From NCBI RefSeq assembly GCF_001545075.1, contig NZ_FCOB02000027.1, positions 44,246-108,245 of the forward strand: 64,000 nucleotides of DNA, written 5' to 3'. The notes under the pieces were generated by a model. The model was not told the origin of the DNA. It did not search any database and saw nothing but the letters and a program-made list of their open reading frames with translations. Below are positions 25,630 to 35,156 of this stretch, in pieces (the stretch's first letter is position 1; each line of letters starts with the position of its first letter). The position numbers and the translations under genes were made by a program. The stretch is from Caballeronia ptereochthonis. Its GTDB lineage: Bacteria; Pseudomonadota; Gammaproteobacteria; Burkholderiales; Burkholderiaceae.

Positions 25630-27882
25630 TTACTTCGCGCTTGCCTGGGCTTCCGCCAGCGCGGCGTTGAGCGTCTTGCTCGGACGCATCACGGCTTCGA
25701 GCTTCTTCTCGTCCGGCTTGTAGTAGCCGCCGATGTCCGCTTCCTTGCCCTGCACGGCCCCGAGTTCCTCGACGATCTTCTGCTCGTTCTCGGCGAGCGT
25801 CTTCGCGAGCGGCGCGAAGCGTTCGGCGAGTTCGCGGTCTTCCGATTGCGAAGCGAGTTCCTGTGCCCAGTACATCGCGAGATAGAACTGGCTGCCGCGG
25901 TTATCGAGCTGGCCGGTCTTCGGCGACGGGCTCTTGTTGTTGTCGAGCAGCTTGCCGGTGGCGGCATCGAGCGCCTTCGCGACGAGCTTCGCACGCGCGT
26001 TGTCGTTCTTGATGCCGAGCTCTTCCAGCGACACCGCCAGCGCCAGGAACTCGCCGAGCGAGTCCCAGCGCAGGTGGTTTTCCTGCACCAGCTGCTGCAC
26101 GTGCTTCGGCGCCGAGCCGCCCGCGCCGGTTTCGTACAGGCCGCCGCCCGCCATCAGCGGAACGATCGACAGCATCTTCGCGCTCGTGCCGAGCTCCATG
26201 ATCGGGAACAGGTCGGTCAGGTAGTCGCGCAGGATGTTGCCGGTGGCGGAGATCGTGTCCATGCCGCGGATCACGCGCTCGAGCGTGTAACGCATTGCGC
26301 GCACCTGCGACATGATGTGGATGTCGAGGCCCGTCAGGTCGTAATCCTTCAGATACGTCTCGACCTTCTTGATGAGTTCGTTCTCGTGCGGACGATATGG
26401 GTCGAGCCAGAACACCGCCGGCATGCCCGAGTTCTTCACGCGCGTGACGGTGAGCTTGACCCAGTCGCGGATCGGCGCGTCCTTCACGAGGCACATGCGC
26501 CAGATGTCGCCCTTCTCGACTTCCTGCGTGAGCGCGTCGAGAACTTCGTTGGTCGCGTTGTCGACGATGCGCGCCGTGCCGTCTTCCGGAATCTCGAAGG
26601 TCTTGTCGTGCGAGCCGTACTCTTCGGCCTTCTGCGCCATCAGGCCGACGTTCGGCACCGTGCCCATCGTCTTCGGATCGAACGCGCCGTTGGTCTTGCA
26701 GAAGTTGATGATTTCCTGATAGATGCGCGCGAACGTGCTTTCCGGGATCAGGCACTTGGTGTCCTGCGGACGGCCGTCGGCGCCCCACATCTTGCCGCCG
26801 GCGCGGATCATCGCGGGCATGGAAGCGTCGACGATCACGTCGTTCGGCGCGTGCAGGTTCGAAATGCCCTTGGCGGAGTCGACCATCGCGAGCGCCGGGC
26901 GGTGCTCGTGGCACGCGTGCATGTCGCGGATGACTTCATCGCGCTGCGATTCCGGCAGCGTGTCGATCTTGGTGTACAGGTCGGCGAGACCGTTGTTCAC
27001 GTTGACGCCGAGCTCTTCGAAGAGCTTCGCGTGCTTGGCGAACGCGTCCTTGTAGAACACCTTCACGGCGTGGCCGAAGACGATCGGGTGCGAGACCTTC
27101 ATCATGGTCGCCTTCACGTGCAGCGACAGCATGACGCCGGTCTTGCGCGCGTCTTCCATCTGGTCCTCGTAGAACTCGACCAGCGCCTTCTTGCTCATGA
27201 ACATGCTGTCGACGATCTCGCCGTCCTGCAGCTTGACCTTCGGCTTCAGCACGATGGTGTCGCCGCGCTTCGTGACGAGCTCCATGCGGACTTCGCGGGC
27301 TTTATCGTTCGTGATCGACTTTTCGCCGTGATAGAAGTCGCCGTGCTTCATGTGCGCGACGTGCGTGCGCGAGGCCATGCTCCACTCGCCCATGCTGTGC
27401 GGGTGCTTCCTCGCGTAGTTCTTGACGGCGAGCGGCGCGCGGCGGTCGGAGTTGCCTTCGCGCAGCACCGGGTTCACGGCCGAGCCGAGGCACTTCGAGT
27501 AGCGCTGACGGATGGCTTTTTCTTCTTCCGTCTTCGGCTCTTCGGGATAGTCGGGCACCTTGTAGCCCTTGCCCTGCAATTCCTTGATCGCGGCGATGAG
27601 CTGCGGCACCGATGCGCTGATGTTCGGCAGCTTGATGATGTTGGTGTCGGGGAGCTGGGTGAGGCGGCCGAGTTCGGCCAGGTTGTCCGGAACGCGTTGC
27701 TCCTCGGTCAGGAATTCGGGGAATTCGCCGAGGATACGGCTGGCGACGGAAATGTCGCTCGTCTCGACGTTGACGCCCGCCGGCGCGGTGAAGGTACGGA
27801 TGATCGGCAGAAAGGCGCTGGTCGCGAGCAGCGGAGCTTCGTCGGTCAGGGTGTAGATGATGGTGGGTTGCTGATTACTCAT
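25630..27882 (-). CDS. icd: NADP-dependent isocitrate dehydrogenase, monomeric type
   Basis: A 750-aa cytoplasmic enzyme of the monomeric (about 740-aa) IDH family. It oxidises isocitrate to 2-oxoglutarate with NADP in the TCA cycle. Diagnostic stretches include KCLGSAVNPVLREGNSDRR and AMVDSAKGISNLHAPNDVI. The ATG at 27882 gives MSNQQPTIIYTLTDEAP; five extra residues are possible from 27897, and neither has a strong ribosome site. It is a single-gene unit with its own promoter region and terminator, between hopanoid genes without an evident functional link. Confidence 0.96.
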   Translation of the reverse strand: MSNQQPTIIYTLTDEAPLLATSAFLPIIRTFTAPAGVNVETSDISVASRILGEFPEFLTEEQRVPDNLAELGRLTQLPDTNIIKLPNISASVPQLIAAIKELQGKGYKVPDYPEEPKTEEEKAIRQRYSKCLGSAVNPVLREGNSDRRAPLAVKNYARKHPHSMGEWSMASRTHVAHMKHGDFYHGEKSITNDKAREVRMELVTKRGDTIVLKPKVKLQDGEIVDSMFMSKKALVEFYEDQMEDARKTGVMLSLHVKATMMKVSHPIVFGHAVKVFYKDAFAKHAKLFEELGVNVNNGLADLYTKIDTLPESQRDEVIRDMHACHEHRPALAMVDSAKGISNLHAPNDVIVDASMPAMIRAGGKMWGADGRPQDTKCLIPESTFARIYQEIINFCKTNGAFDPKTMGTVPNVGLMAQKAEEYGSHDKTFEIPEDGTARIVDNATNEVLDALTQEVEKGDIWRMCLVKDAPIRDWVKLTVTRVKNSGMPAVFWLDPYRPHENELIKKVETYLKDYDLTGLDIHIMSQVRAMRYTLERVIRGMDTISATGNILRDYLTDLFPIMELGTSAKMLSIVPLMAGGGLYETGAGGSAPKHVQQLVQENHLRWDSLGEFLALAVSLEELGIKNDNARAKLVAKALDAATGKLLDNNKSPSPKTGQLDNRGSQFYLAMYWAQELASQSEDRELAERFAPLAKTLAENEQKIVEELGAVQGKEADIGGYYKPDEKKLEAVMRPSKTLNAALAEAQASAK

Positions 27883-28027
27883 CGCTTGTCTCGACATCCG
27901 AAAACAGGTTGGAAAAAACCGCCGGCCTCAATCGCCCTTCCGGCAACAAACCGCTATTCTGCCTGAATTTACGTCGCTCGCGTGTGAAAGAAGCCTTGCG
28001 CGGGCAGCCAAAATCGGCATTTGTTCT

Positions 28028-28068
28028 GCTATATCAAAGACTTAACTTTTTTCAAGTCTTATACAAGA
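28028..28068 (-). promoter_or_regulatory. icd promoter with overlapping palindromes
   Basis: On the minus strand TTGAAA and TATAGC are separated by 16 bases (plus-strand 28050-28055 and 28028-28033). An inverted repeat AAGACTT/AAGTCTT (28037-28043, 28054-28060) overlaps the spacer and the -35. A second near-palindrome TCTTATACAAGA (28057-28068) adjoins it. This layout suggests a regulator that blocks the promoter. Confidence 0.5.
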
Positions 28069-28127
28069 GTTGCGATGTTGAATCCCCGTTGCGACTGCCG
28101 GAACGTTTCACGAAATGATTTCGTGCT

Positions 28128-29138
28128 TCACCCAGCGAGATAGCCGTTCGCCCGGAACCAGTCGAGGGCATCCTTCAGGCCTTCGCGGTACGGCCGCGCG
28201 CTGTATCCCAGCTCGCGCTCGGCCCGCGCCGACGTGAAATACATCTTGTTCTTCGACATGCGCAGCGCGTCCACCGTGACGAACGGCTCCTTGCCGCTCA
28301 CCTTCGCGAACAGCTCCGCGCCGACCGCGAGCGGATAGAGTGGCCCGCGCGGCAGCTTGATGGTCGGCGGCTTGCGCCCGACGAAGCCCGCGATGTCCGC
28401 CAGCATCTGCTGCAGGGGCAGATTCTCGCCGCCCAGGATGTACCGCTCGCCGAGCCTGCCATGCTCCAGCGCGAGGAAATGCCCGTTCGCGACGTCGTCG
28501 ACGTGCACCAGATTCAGGCCTGTGTCGACGAACGCGGGAATCTTGCCGGTCGCCGCCTCGACGATGATGCGCCCGGTCGGCGTCGGGCGCACGTCGCGCG
28601 GGCCGATCGGCGTCGACGGATTGACGATCACCGCGGGCAGCCTGTCGTTCGCGACCATGCGCTCGACCGCGCGCTCGGCCAGCACCTTGCTGCGCTTGTA
28701 GGCGCCGATGGTGCTCGCCGGGTCCGAGGGCTTGGTCTCGTCGACGATCGCGCCCGAGCTCGTCACCTTGAGCGTCGCGACGCTGCTGGTATAGACGATG
28801 CGCTCCACGCCTTCGGCCAGCGCCGCGCGCATGGTCGCCTCGGTGCCTTCGAGATTCGCGCGCTCGATCTCGCTCGGGTCCGGCGCCCAGATGCGGTAAT
28901 CGGCGGCGACGTGAAAGAGAAACCGCACGCCTTTGAGCGCGGCGCGCATCGACGCTTCGTCGCGCATGTCGCCGACGACGATCTCCGCATCCAGCGATTC
29001 GACGTTCTTGCGCGGGCTGGTCGCGCGCACGAGCGCGCGCACGTCGAAGCCGCGTTCGATGGCGAGCCGCGCGACGGCGGACCCGACGAATCCCGAAGCG
29101 CCCGTGACGAGCACGCGAGAGCCGGAAAAATCAGTCAT
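28128..29138 (-). CDS. hpnA: Hopanoid-associated sugar epimerase HpnA
   Basis: A 336-aa extended short-chain dehydrogenase. The NAD-binding motif GASGFVG lies near residues 14-20, and the catalytic Tyr-xxx-Lys is YKRSK in STIGAYKRSKVLAE. HpnA is the dihydroflavonol-reductase-like enzyme found in hopanoid clusters, thought to modify the sugar-like side chain. The ATG at 29138 follows GAGG at good spacing; the longer frame start at 29201 is not supported. It is divergent from the three-receiver kinase. Confidence 0.9.
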   Translation of the reverse strand: MTDFSGSRVLVTGASGFVGSAVARLAIERGFDVRALVRATSPRKNVESLDAEIVVGDMRDEASMRAALKGVRFLFHVAADYRIWAPDPSEIERANLEGTEATMRAALAEGVERIVYTSSVATLKVTSSGAIVDETKPSDPASTIGAYKRSKVLAERAVERMVANDRLPAVIVNPSTPIGPRDVRPTPTGRIIVEAATGKIPAFVDTGLNLVHVDDVANGHFLALEHGRLGERYILGGENLPLQQMLADIAGFVGRKPPTIKLPRGPLYPLAVGAELFAKVSGKEPFVTVDALRMSKNKMYFTSARAERELGYSARPYREGLKDALDWFRANGYLAG

Positions 29139-29226
29139 TGTTACCTCGTTGAAAACACTGGCGCGGCCGTCTTTCGTAACAACTGCCGCGCGGGAAAGCA
29201 TGCCCCGATGGGCTGCAAAGCCAGAT

Positions 29227-29256
29227 GTGACAAGGGCTTGCGCCTCATGCTATGGT
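29227..29256 (+). promoter_or_regulatory. Weak candidate promoter for the three-receiver kinase
   Basis: GTGACA (29227-29232), an 18-base spacer, then TATGGT (29251-29256), 57 bases before the kinase ATG. Both boxes differ from consensus at one or two positions. Confidence 0.3.
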
Positions 29257-29312
29257 CCGTGCCTTGCTACCGGCGCGAGCTGCGCGCAATACTCGAACAC
29301 AACCGGTGAACG

Positions 29313-32300
29313 ATGCCTCAAGACACTCGAAACCTCTCCTCCTGGATCTACCTCGCGATCGCGATCGCGCTTGCCGCCGTGTTCGCCATCGATCTGCTCA
29401 CGCCGATGCGCGTTGCAATCTGGGTGTTCTACGTGCTGCCGGTCGTGCTCTGCGTGTGGGCGGACCGGCCGGCGGTGCCGATCATCACCGCGGTCGCGTC
29501 GTCGGTGCTGATGATTGCAGGATACGGATTCTCCGCCGCCGACCCGAACGCGAGCCGCGACGTGCTGCAGTTCAATCGCGCGATCGGCATTTTCGTGCTG
29601 CTCGTGCTCGCGGCGGTGGCGCACCTGTATATCAAATCGCGGCTCGCGGTACAACGCACGACCTGGCTGCAGCAGGGCATCGTACAGCTCGGCCTGCAAT
29701 TGCGCGGCGAGCAGTCCCCGGCTTCGATCGGCGCGAACATCCTGCGTTCGATCGTTCCGTACCTGGGGGCGAAAGTCGGCGTCGTCTACGCGCTCGAAGG
29801 CGATGCGCTCGTGCGCGCCGCGGCCTGGGCGCTGCCGGACGAGGACAGCGCGCCGCGCAGGATCGCGCGCGGCGAGGGGCTCGTGGGTCAGGCGCTCGCG
29901 GATGCGCGCGTGCTCGAACTGCGCGACGCTTCCGCGCATTACTTGAGAACCGGTTCCGCGCTCGGCTCGGCGACGGCGTCGCGCGTCGTGATCGCGCCGC
30001 TCTACGCCGATGGCGAAGTGGCGGGCGCGATCGAGCTCGGCTTTGTCGGCGGCGAAGGGCGCTTCCAGGACGCCCGCGCGCTGCTCGACATGGCGTCGGA
30101 GCCGGCCGGCATCGCGCTGCGCTCCGCGCGCTATCGTGCGCGTCTCGTCGAACTGCTGGAGGAAACGCAGCGCCAGAGCGAGGAGCTGCAGGTGCAGCAG
30201 GAAGAACTGCGGGTGTCGAACGAGGAACTGGAGGAGCGCGGCCGCGCGTTGCAGGATTCGCAGGCGCGGCTCGAACAGCAGCAGGCCGAACTCGAGCAGA
30301 CCAATGTCCAACTGGAAGAACATACGCAGCATCTCGAACGGCAAAAGGCCGAACTGTTGCAGGTGCAGCAGGAGCTGACCGCGAACGCGGTCGAGTTGGA
30401 GCGCGCGAGCCAGTACAAGTCGGAGTTCCTGGCGAACATGTCGCATGAGCTGCGCACGCCGCTCAACAGCTCGCTGATTCTCGCGAAGCTCCTGCAGGAC
30501 AACAAGCAGGGCAATCTGACCGACGAGCAGGTGCGCTATGCCGCGACGATCCACTCGTCGAACAGCGACCTGCTCGCGCTCATCAACGACATTCTGGACC
30601 TGTCGAAAGTCGAGGCCGGGCAGATGGACGTGCAGTTCGCGCCCGCCGCCGTCGATTCGATTCTGGAGGCGCTCAGGCAGTCCTTCGCACCGGTCGCCGC
30701 GAACAAGGGCCTCGAATTCGTCACCGAGCGCGGCGAGAACGTGCCGCAGTATTTCGTCACCGACAGCCAGCGGCTTCTGCAGGTGCTGCGCAACCTGCTG
30801 TCGAACGCGTTCAAGTTCACCGAGCGCGGCCGCGTGACGGTCGCGGTGGAGCGCGCGGGGGACAACGCGCTGCGTTTCGACGTGCGCGACACGGGCATCG
30901 GCATCGCGCGCGAAAAGCAGGACCTGATCTTCCAGGCCTTCCAGCAGGCCGACGGCACGACGAGCCGCAAGTATGGCGGCAGCGGCCTCGGGCTCTCGAT
31001 CTCGCGCGAGTTCTCGCGCCTGCTCGGCGGTACGGTCAGCGTGACCAGCGAACTGGGCAAAGGGAGCGTGTTCTCGGTGACGCTGCCGATCGCCGCGCGC
31101 GAAGGCACCGTCGCGGCGAAGCTCGAGACGATCGCCCATGCGGCCGAGCCGGAGCCGGCCGCGGTCCGGTCGCCGCCGCCAGAGCCTGCGCCCGCGCCGG
31201 TCCGGCCGCCGAAGCCCGTTCAACCGCCCGCAGCGATATCCGAGCCGGCGGTCATCGCCGACGACCGCGCCGACCGCAAGCGTCCCGATCGCGTGATACT
31301 CGTCGTCGAGGACGATCAGCGGTTCGCGCGCATCCTCTACGATCTCGCGCACGAGCTCGATTTCGACTGCGTGCACGCGGCCACCGCGACGCAAGGTGTC
31401 GAGCTCGCGCGCTCGCTGCAGCCGAACGGCGTCTTGCTCGACATCGGCTTGCCGGATCAGTCGGGTCTCACGGTGCTCGAATGGCTGAAGCATGATCCGC
31501 TCACGCGCCACATTCCGATTCACATCGTCTCCGCGACCGATCACGCCGATGTCGCGCTGCATCTCGGCGCGATCGGCTATACGCTCAAGCCGAGCGCGCG
31601 CGACGACCTCGCGAACGCGATCCGCAAGCTCGAAGCACGCTCGTCGCAGGGCACGCGCCGCGTGCTCGTCGTGGAGGACGATCCGGCGCTGCGCCAGAGC
31701 ATCCACGCGCTGCTCGCGAGCGAGACGGTGGCGATCGTCGAGGCGGGCTCGATCGCCGAGGCGCTCGAGGAAATGCAGCGCGGCATGTTCGATTGCGTCG
31801 TCATGGATCTCGCGCTGCCCGACGGCTCCGGCTACGAACTGCTCGAGCGCGTGTCGACGAGCGGCGGACCCGCGTCGCCGCCGGTGATCGTCTATACGGG
31901 ACGCCTGCTGTCGCAGGAAGAGGAGCAGCGCCTGCGCCGCTACTCGAAATCGATCATCATCAAAGGGGCGAAGTCGCCGGAACGCCTGCTCGACGAAGTG
32001 ACGCTCTTTTTGCACAGCGTCGAGAGCGCGCTGCCGCCGGAGCAGCAGCGCATGCTGCGCGCGGCGCGCCAGCGCGACGACGTGTTCGAGGGCCGCACGA
32101 TCCTGCTCGCGGAAGACGACGTGCGCAACATCTTCGCGCTGTCGCGCGTGATCGAGCCGCTGGGCGCGACGCTGGAAATCGCGCGCAACGGACGCGAGGC
32201 GCTCGAGGCGCTCGCGCGCCGCGGCGACATCGACCTCGTGCTGATGGACGTGATGATGCCCGAGATGGACGGCCTGACCGCCATGATGGAGATTCGCAAG

Positions 32301-32462
32301 CGGGCGGAGCATGCGCGCCTGCCGATCATCGCGCTGACGGCGAAGGCGATGCCGAGCGACCGCCAGAAATGTCTCGAAGCGGGTGCGGACGATTACATAT
32401 CCAAGCCCATCGACGTGGATAAGCTCGTCTCGCTGTGCCGCGTGTGGCTCCGCCAGCGATGA
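29313..32462 (+). CDS. Membrane GAF hybrid histidine kinase with three receivers
   Basis: A 1049-aa protein. Hydrophobic helices fill about 10-110. A GAF-like domain follows at about 120-280 (QLGLQLRGEQSP, GEGLVGQAL). A long coiled coil rich in Glu/Gln/Leu spans about 285-365. The H-box NMSHELRTPLN has His378, with an ATPase domain to about 600. A Pro-rich linker leads to three receivers with acceptor Asp710, Asp832 and Asp979. It is first in an operon with CheR, CheB and a receiver-kinase; its stop overlaps the cheR start (ATGA). Likely an integrator of several phosphorelay inputs; the signal is unknown. Confidence 0.93.
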   Translation: MPQDTRNLSSWIYLAIAIALAAVFAIDLLTPMRVAIWVFYVLPVVLCVWADRPAVPIITAVASSVLMIAGYGFSAADPNASRDVLQFNRAIGIFVLLVLAAVAHLYIKSRLAVQRTTWLQQGIVQLGLQLRGEQSPASIGANILRSIVPYLGAKVGVVYALEGDALVRAAAWALPDEDSAPRRIARGEGLVGQALADARVLELRDASAHYLRTGSALGSATASRVVIAPLYADGEVAGAIELGFVGGEGRFQDARALLDMASEPAGIALRSARYRARLVELLEETQRQSEELQVQQEELRVSNEELEERGRALQDSQARLEQQQAELEQTNVQLEEHTQHLERQKAELLQVQQELTANAVELERASQYKSEFLANMSHELRTPLNSSLILAKLLQDNKQGNLTDEQVRYAATIHSSNSDLLALINDILDLSKVEAGQMDVQFAPAAVDSILEALRQSFAPVAANKGLEFVTERGENVPQYFVTDSQRLLQVLRNLLSNAFKFTERGRVTVAVERAGDNALRFDVRDTGIGIAREKQDLIFQAFQQADGTTSRKYGGSGLGLSISREFSRLLGGTVSVTSELGKGSVFSVTLPIAAREGTVAAKLETIAHAAEPEPAAVRSPPPEPAPAPVRPPKPVQPPAAISEPAVIADDRADRKRPDRVILVVEDDQRFARILYDLAHELDFDCVHAATATQGVELARSLQPNGVLLDIGLPDQSGLTVLEWLKHDPLTRHIPIHIVSATDHADVALHLGAIGYTLKPSARDDLANAIRKLEARSSQGTRRVLVVEDDPALRQSIHALLASETVAIVEAGSIAEALEEMQRGMFDCVVMDLALPDGSGYELLERVSTSGGPASPPVIVYTGRLLSQEEEQRLRRYSKSIIIKGAKSPERLLDEVTLFLHSVESALPPEQQRMLRAARQRDDVFEGRTILLAEDDVRNIFALSRVIEPLGATLEIARNGREALEALARRGDIDLVLMDVMMPEMDGLTAMMEIRKRAEHARLPIIALTAKAMPSDRQKCLEAGADDYISKPIDVDKLVSLCRVWLRQR

Positions 32463-33316
32463 CCGGACCGGTCTCTCAGATGAACGACAGCAGGCACGAG
32501 GAAGAAGCGGCGTTCGACATCGAACTGAAGCTGATTCTGGAAGCGATCTACTTGCGCTATCAGCACGACTTCCGGCACTACTCCGTGAGTTCGCTGAGGA
32601 GGCGGCTCGCGCAGGCCGTGCACGATTTCGGCGTGCCCACGCTTTCGCAGCTGCAGGAACGCATCCTGCGCGATCCGGCGCTGTTCGCGCGGCTGTTCCA
32701 GTACCTTACGGTGCAGGTGAGCGAGATGTTCCGCGACCCGCAGTATTTCCGCGCGATCCGGGAGCAGGTGGTGCCGATTCTGCAGACGTATCCGTCGATC
32801 AAGGTGTGGGTCGCGGGATGCAGCAGCGGCGAGGAGCTGTGGTCGCTCGCCGTGCTGTTCGCCGAGGAGAAGATCGCGGATCGCACCGTGTTCTACGCGA
32901 CCGATATCAACGCAGAAGCGTTGCGCCAGGCCGAAAGCGGCATCTATCCGGTCGAGCGCATGGCGGGCTTCAGCCAGAACTATCTGGCGGCGGGCGGCAA
33001 GCGTTCGCTCTCCGACTATTATCACGCGGCCTATGGCGCGGCGAAGTTCTCGCAGACGCTCAAGTCGCGCGTCGTGTTCGCGGATCACAGCCTCTCCACC
33101 GACAGCGTGTTTCTGGAAGCGCATCTGGTGTCGTGCCGCAATGTCCTGATCTATTTCGATCGCGCGCTGCAGGACCGCGCGCTCGGCCTCTTCAGCGATT
33201 CCCTCGTGCGGCGCGGGTTTCTCGGTCTGGGCAGCAAGGAGAGCCTGCGTTTTTCGAAGTACGCGGACCACTTCGCGGACTTCAATCCGCGCGAGCGGCT
33301 CTACCAGAAGGTGTGA
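32459..33316 (+). CDS. CheR-type protein-glutamate methyltransferase
   Basis: A 285-aa CheR enzyme, transferring methyl from S-adenosylmethionine to glutamate side chains of receptors. The N-terminal helical domain is at about 15-75 and the SAM pocket has VWVAGCSSGEELWSL. SCRNVLIYF is the family motif near the end of the catalytic domain. The ATG at 32459 overlaps the kinase stop; another ATG at 32480 is possible. No methyl-accepting chemotaxis protein, CheA or CheW is encoded in the window, so its substrate is likely a non-chemotaxis sensor. Confidence 0.92.
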   Translation: MTGPVSQMNDSRHEEEAAFDIELKLILEAIYLRYQHDFRHYSVSSLRRRLAQAVHDFGVPTLSQLQERILRDPALFARLFQYLTVQVSEMFRDPQYFRAIREQVVPILQTYPSIKVWVAGCSSGEELWSLAVLFAEEKIADRTVFYATDINAEALRQAESGIYPVERMAGFSQNYLAAGGKRSLSDYYHAAYGAAKFSQTLKSRVVFADHSLSTDSVFLEAHLVSCRNVLIYFDRALQDRALGLFSDSLVRRGFLGLGSKESLRFSKYADHFADFNPRERLYQKV

Positions 33317-33318
33317 CG

Positions 33319-33924
33319 ATGAACACCTCATTCGACGCGCAACGCATCGGGGCCGTCGTGATTGGCGCATCGGCGGGCGGCGTCGAGGCGCTCAACCAGT
33401 TGCTGCCCGTGCTGCCGAAGACGTTCGCGGTGCCGGTGCTGGTCGTCGTGCATGTGCGGCAGGGGCAGCCGAGCCTGTTGCCGGTGCTGTTCGCTGCGCG
33501 CTGCGCGCTCGCCATCGTGGAGCCGTTCGACAAGGACGAGATCGCGCCGGGCGCCGTGTATTTCGCGCCGCCGGGCTATCACATGCTCGTCGAGGCGGAA
33601 GGGGGCGCGGCGCCGTCGATCGCGCTGTCGGTCGATCCGCCGGTGCGCTTCTCCAGGCCGTCGGTGGACGTGCTGTTCGAATCGGCGGCGCACGCGTACG
33701 GCCAGCGGCTGCTCGGCATCGTGCTGTCCGGCGCGAACGACGACGGCGCCCGTGGCGCGCGCGCGATTCGCGATGCGGGCGGCGTGTGCTGGGCGCAGGA
33801 CCCGGCGACGGCCACGGCGCCCGCGATGCCGCTCGCGGCCATCGCGGAAGGCGTGGTGAACGAAGTGCTCACGCCGGACGACATGGCGATGCGGCTCACG
33901 CAATGCATCGACCGCAGGCAATAA
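33319..33924 (+). CDS. Receiver-less CheB-type methylesterase
   Basis: A 201-aa protein equal to the CheB catalytic domain only. The nucleophile Ser lies in GASAGGVEAL near the N-terminus, the His in VVVHVRQGQPS, and the Asp in LSGANDDGARGARAI. The usual N-terminal receiver is absent, so activity cannot be switched by direct phosphorylation. It starts two bases after cheR and would remove the methyl groups CheR adds. The products of neighbouring kinases may control it by contact; that is inference. Confidence 0.9.
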   Translation: MNTSFDAQRIGAVVIGASAGGVEALNQLLPVLPKTFAVPVLVVVHVRQGQPSLLPVLFAARCALAIVEPFDKDEIAPGAVYFAPPGYHMLVEAEGGAAPSIALSVDPPVRFSRPSVDVLFESAAHAYGQRLLGIVLSGANDDGARGARAIRDAGGVCWAQDPATATAPAMPLAAIAEGVVNEVLTPDDMAMRLTQCIDRRQ

Positions 33925-33926
33925 AA

Positions 33927-33946
33927 AAGGCAAGGCAAGGCAAGGA
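33927..33946 (+). repeat. AAGGC tandem repeat at a ribosome site
   Basis: Three AAGGC units (33927-33941) followed by AAGGA (33942-33946). The last unit begins the AAGGAG ribosome site of the receiver-kinase gene, 7 bases before its ATG. The repeat starts 3 bases after the cheB stop codon. Confidence 0.8.
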
Positions 33947-33954
33947 GTCACCAG

Positions 33955-35094
33955 ATGACGCAACCCATCCACGTGCTGATCGTCGACGACATCCGCAACA
34001 ACATCACCGCGCTCGAAGCGTCGCTCGCGCGGCCGGATCTGTCGGTGCTGAAAGCCGAATCGGGGCCCGCCGCGCTCGAGCTGTTGCTCAAGCACGAAGT
34101 CGCGCTCGCGATCCTCGACGTCAACATGCCCGGCATGGACGGGTTCGAACTCGCCGAGCTGATGCGCGGCAGCCCCCGCACCGCGCACGTGCCGATCATC
34201 TTTCTCACGGCGACGGCGCAGGACGCGAGCCGCACGTTCCGCGGCTACGAAGCGGGCGCGGTGGACTTTCTCTACAAGCCGTTCGACTCGCGCATCCTGA
34301 ACTCGAAGGTGGACGTGTTCATCCAGATGGAGCGCCAGAAGCAGCAGCTCGCGACGCAGCTCGCCACGGTGCAGCAGCTGCTCGATGCGAACGAGATGCT
34401 GATGGCCGTGCTCGGTCACGATTTGCGCACGCCGCTGTCGGCGGTGATCGCGTCGGCGGAATATCTCGCGCGCTTCGTGCCGGACGAGAACGTCGCGAAC
34501 ATCGGCACGCGCATCAAGTCGAGCGGCATGCGCATGGTGCGCATGGTCGATCAGTTGCTGAATCTCGCGCGCCTGCGCGGCGGGCGCGTGACCTTGCAGC
34601 CGCGCGCGGTGGAGTTGACGACGCTCGCGAAGAACATCGTCGATGAATACGAGGCGCGCGTCGGCAAGGGTCGCATTTCCCTGGCGCGCCAGGGCGATAC
34701 GCTGCTGCAGGGCGACGGCGACCTGCTCTCGCAGGTGTTCTCGAACCTCATCGGCAACGCGCTGCAACACGGGCTCGAAGGCTCGGCGATCCAGGTGCGC
34801 CTCGACGGCGGCGCCGACGACGTGACCATCGCCGTGCAGAACGCCGGCGAGATTCCCGCCGATGTCCTGCCGACGATCTTCGCGCCGTATCGCTCGGGCC
34901 GGCGCCAGCTCGAATCGAGTGGCTTGGGGCTCGGGCTCTATATCACGCGCGCAATCGCGCAGATGCACGGCGGCGACGTCAAGGTGCACTCGACGTCCGA
35001 AGCGGGCACCGTCTTCGAGGTGACGCTGCCGCGCGTGCCGCGGCCGCGTGCGGGCGAGCGCGCTGACATGGCGCAGCCATTCCGTCTGAGCTGA
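33955..35094 (+). CDS. Receiver-histidine kinase (REC-HisKA-HATPase)
   Basis: A 379-aa cytoplasmic protein. The N-terminal receiver has phosphoacceptor Asp55 (LAILDVNMPGMDG) and Lys in LYKPF. A helix leads to the H-box VLGHDLRTPL with His155, then an ATPase domain with a NxxxNALQHG N-box and a LGLGLYITRAI G-box. The domain order, input receiver before kinase, fits a relay partner of the three-receiver kinase upstream. It is the last gene of the block. The target regulator is unknown. Confidence 0.92.
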   Translation: MTQPIHVLIVDDIRNNITALEASLARPDLSVLKAESGPAALELLLKHEVALAILDVNMPGMDGFELAELMRGSPRTAHVPIIFLTATAQDASRTFRGYEAGAVDFLYKPFDSRILNSKVDVFIQMERQKQQLATQLATVQQLLDANEMLMAVLGHDLRTPLSAVIASAEYLARFVPDENVANIGTRIKSSGMRMVRMVDQLLNLARLRGGRVTLQPRAVELTTLAKNIVDEYEARVGKGRISLARQGDTLLQGDGDLLSQVFSNLIGNALQHGLEGSAIQVRLDGGADDVTIAVQNAGEIPADVLPTIFAPYRSGRRQLESSGLGLGLYITRAIAQMHGGDVKVHSTSEAGTVFEVTLPRVPRPRAGERADMAQPFRLS

Positions 35095-35156
35095 CACGTT
35101 CGCGGCCGAGCGTGTCTACAATGCGGCCTGTGAACGACGAACGAAGGGAGTGCACG

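Noticed and set aside
29250..32312. A 1020-codon minus-strand frame antisense to the three-receiver kinase
   Set aside because: No domain and shadow composition; the plus frame has all kinase motifs.
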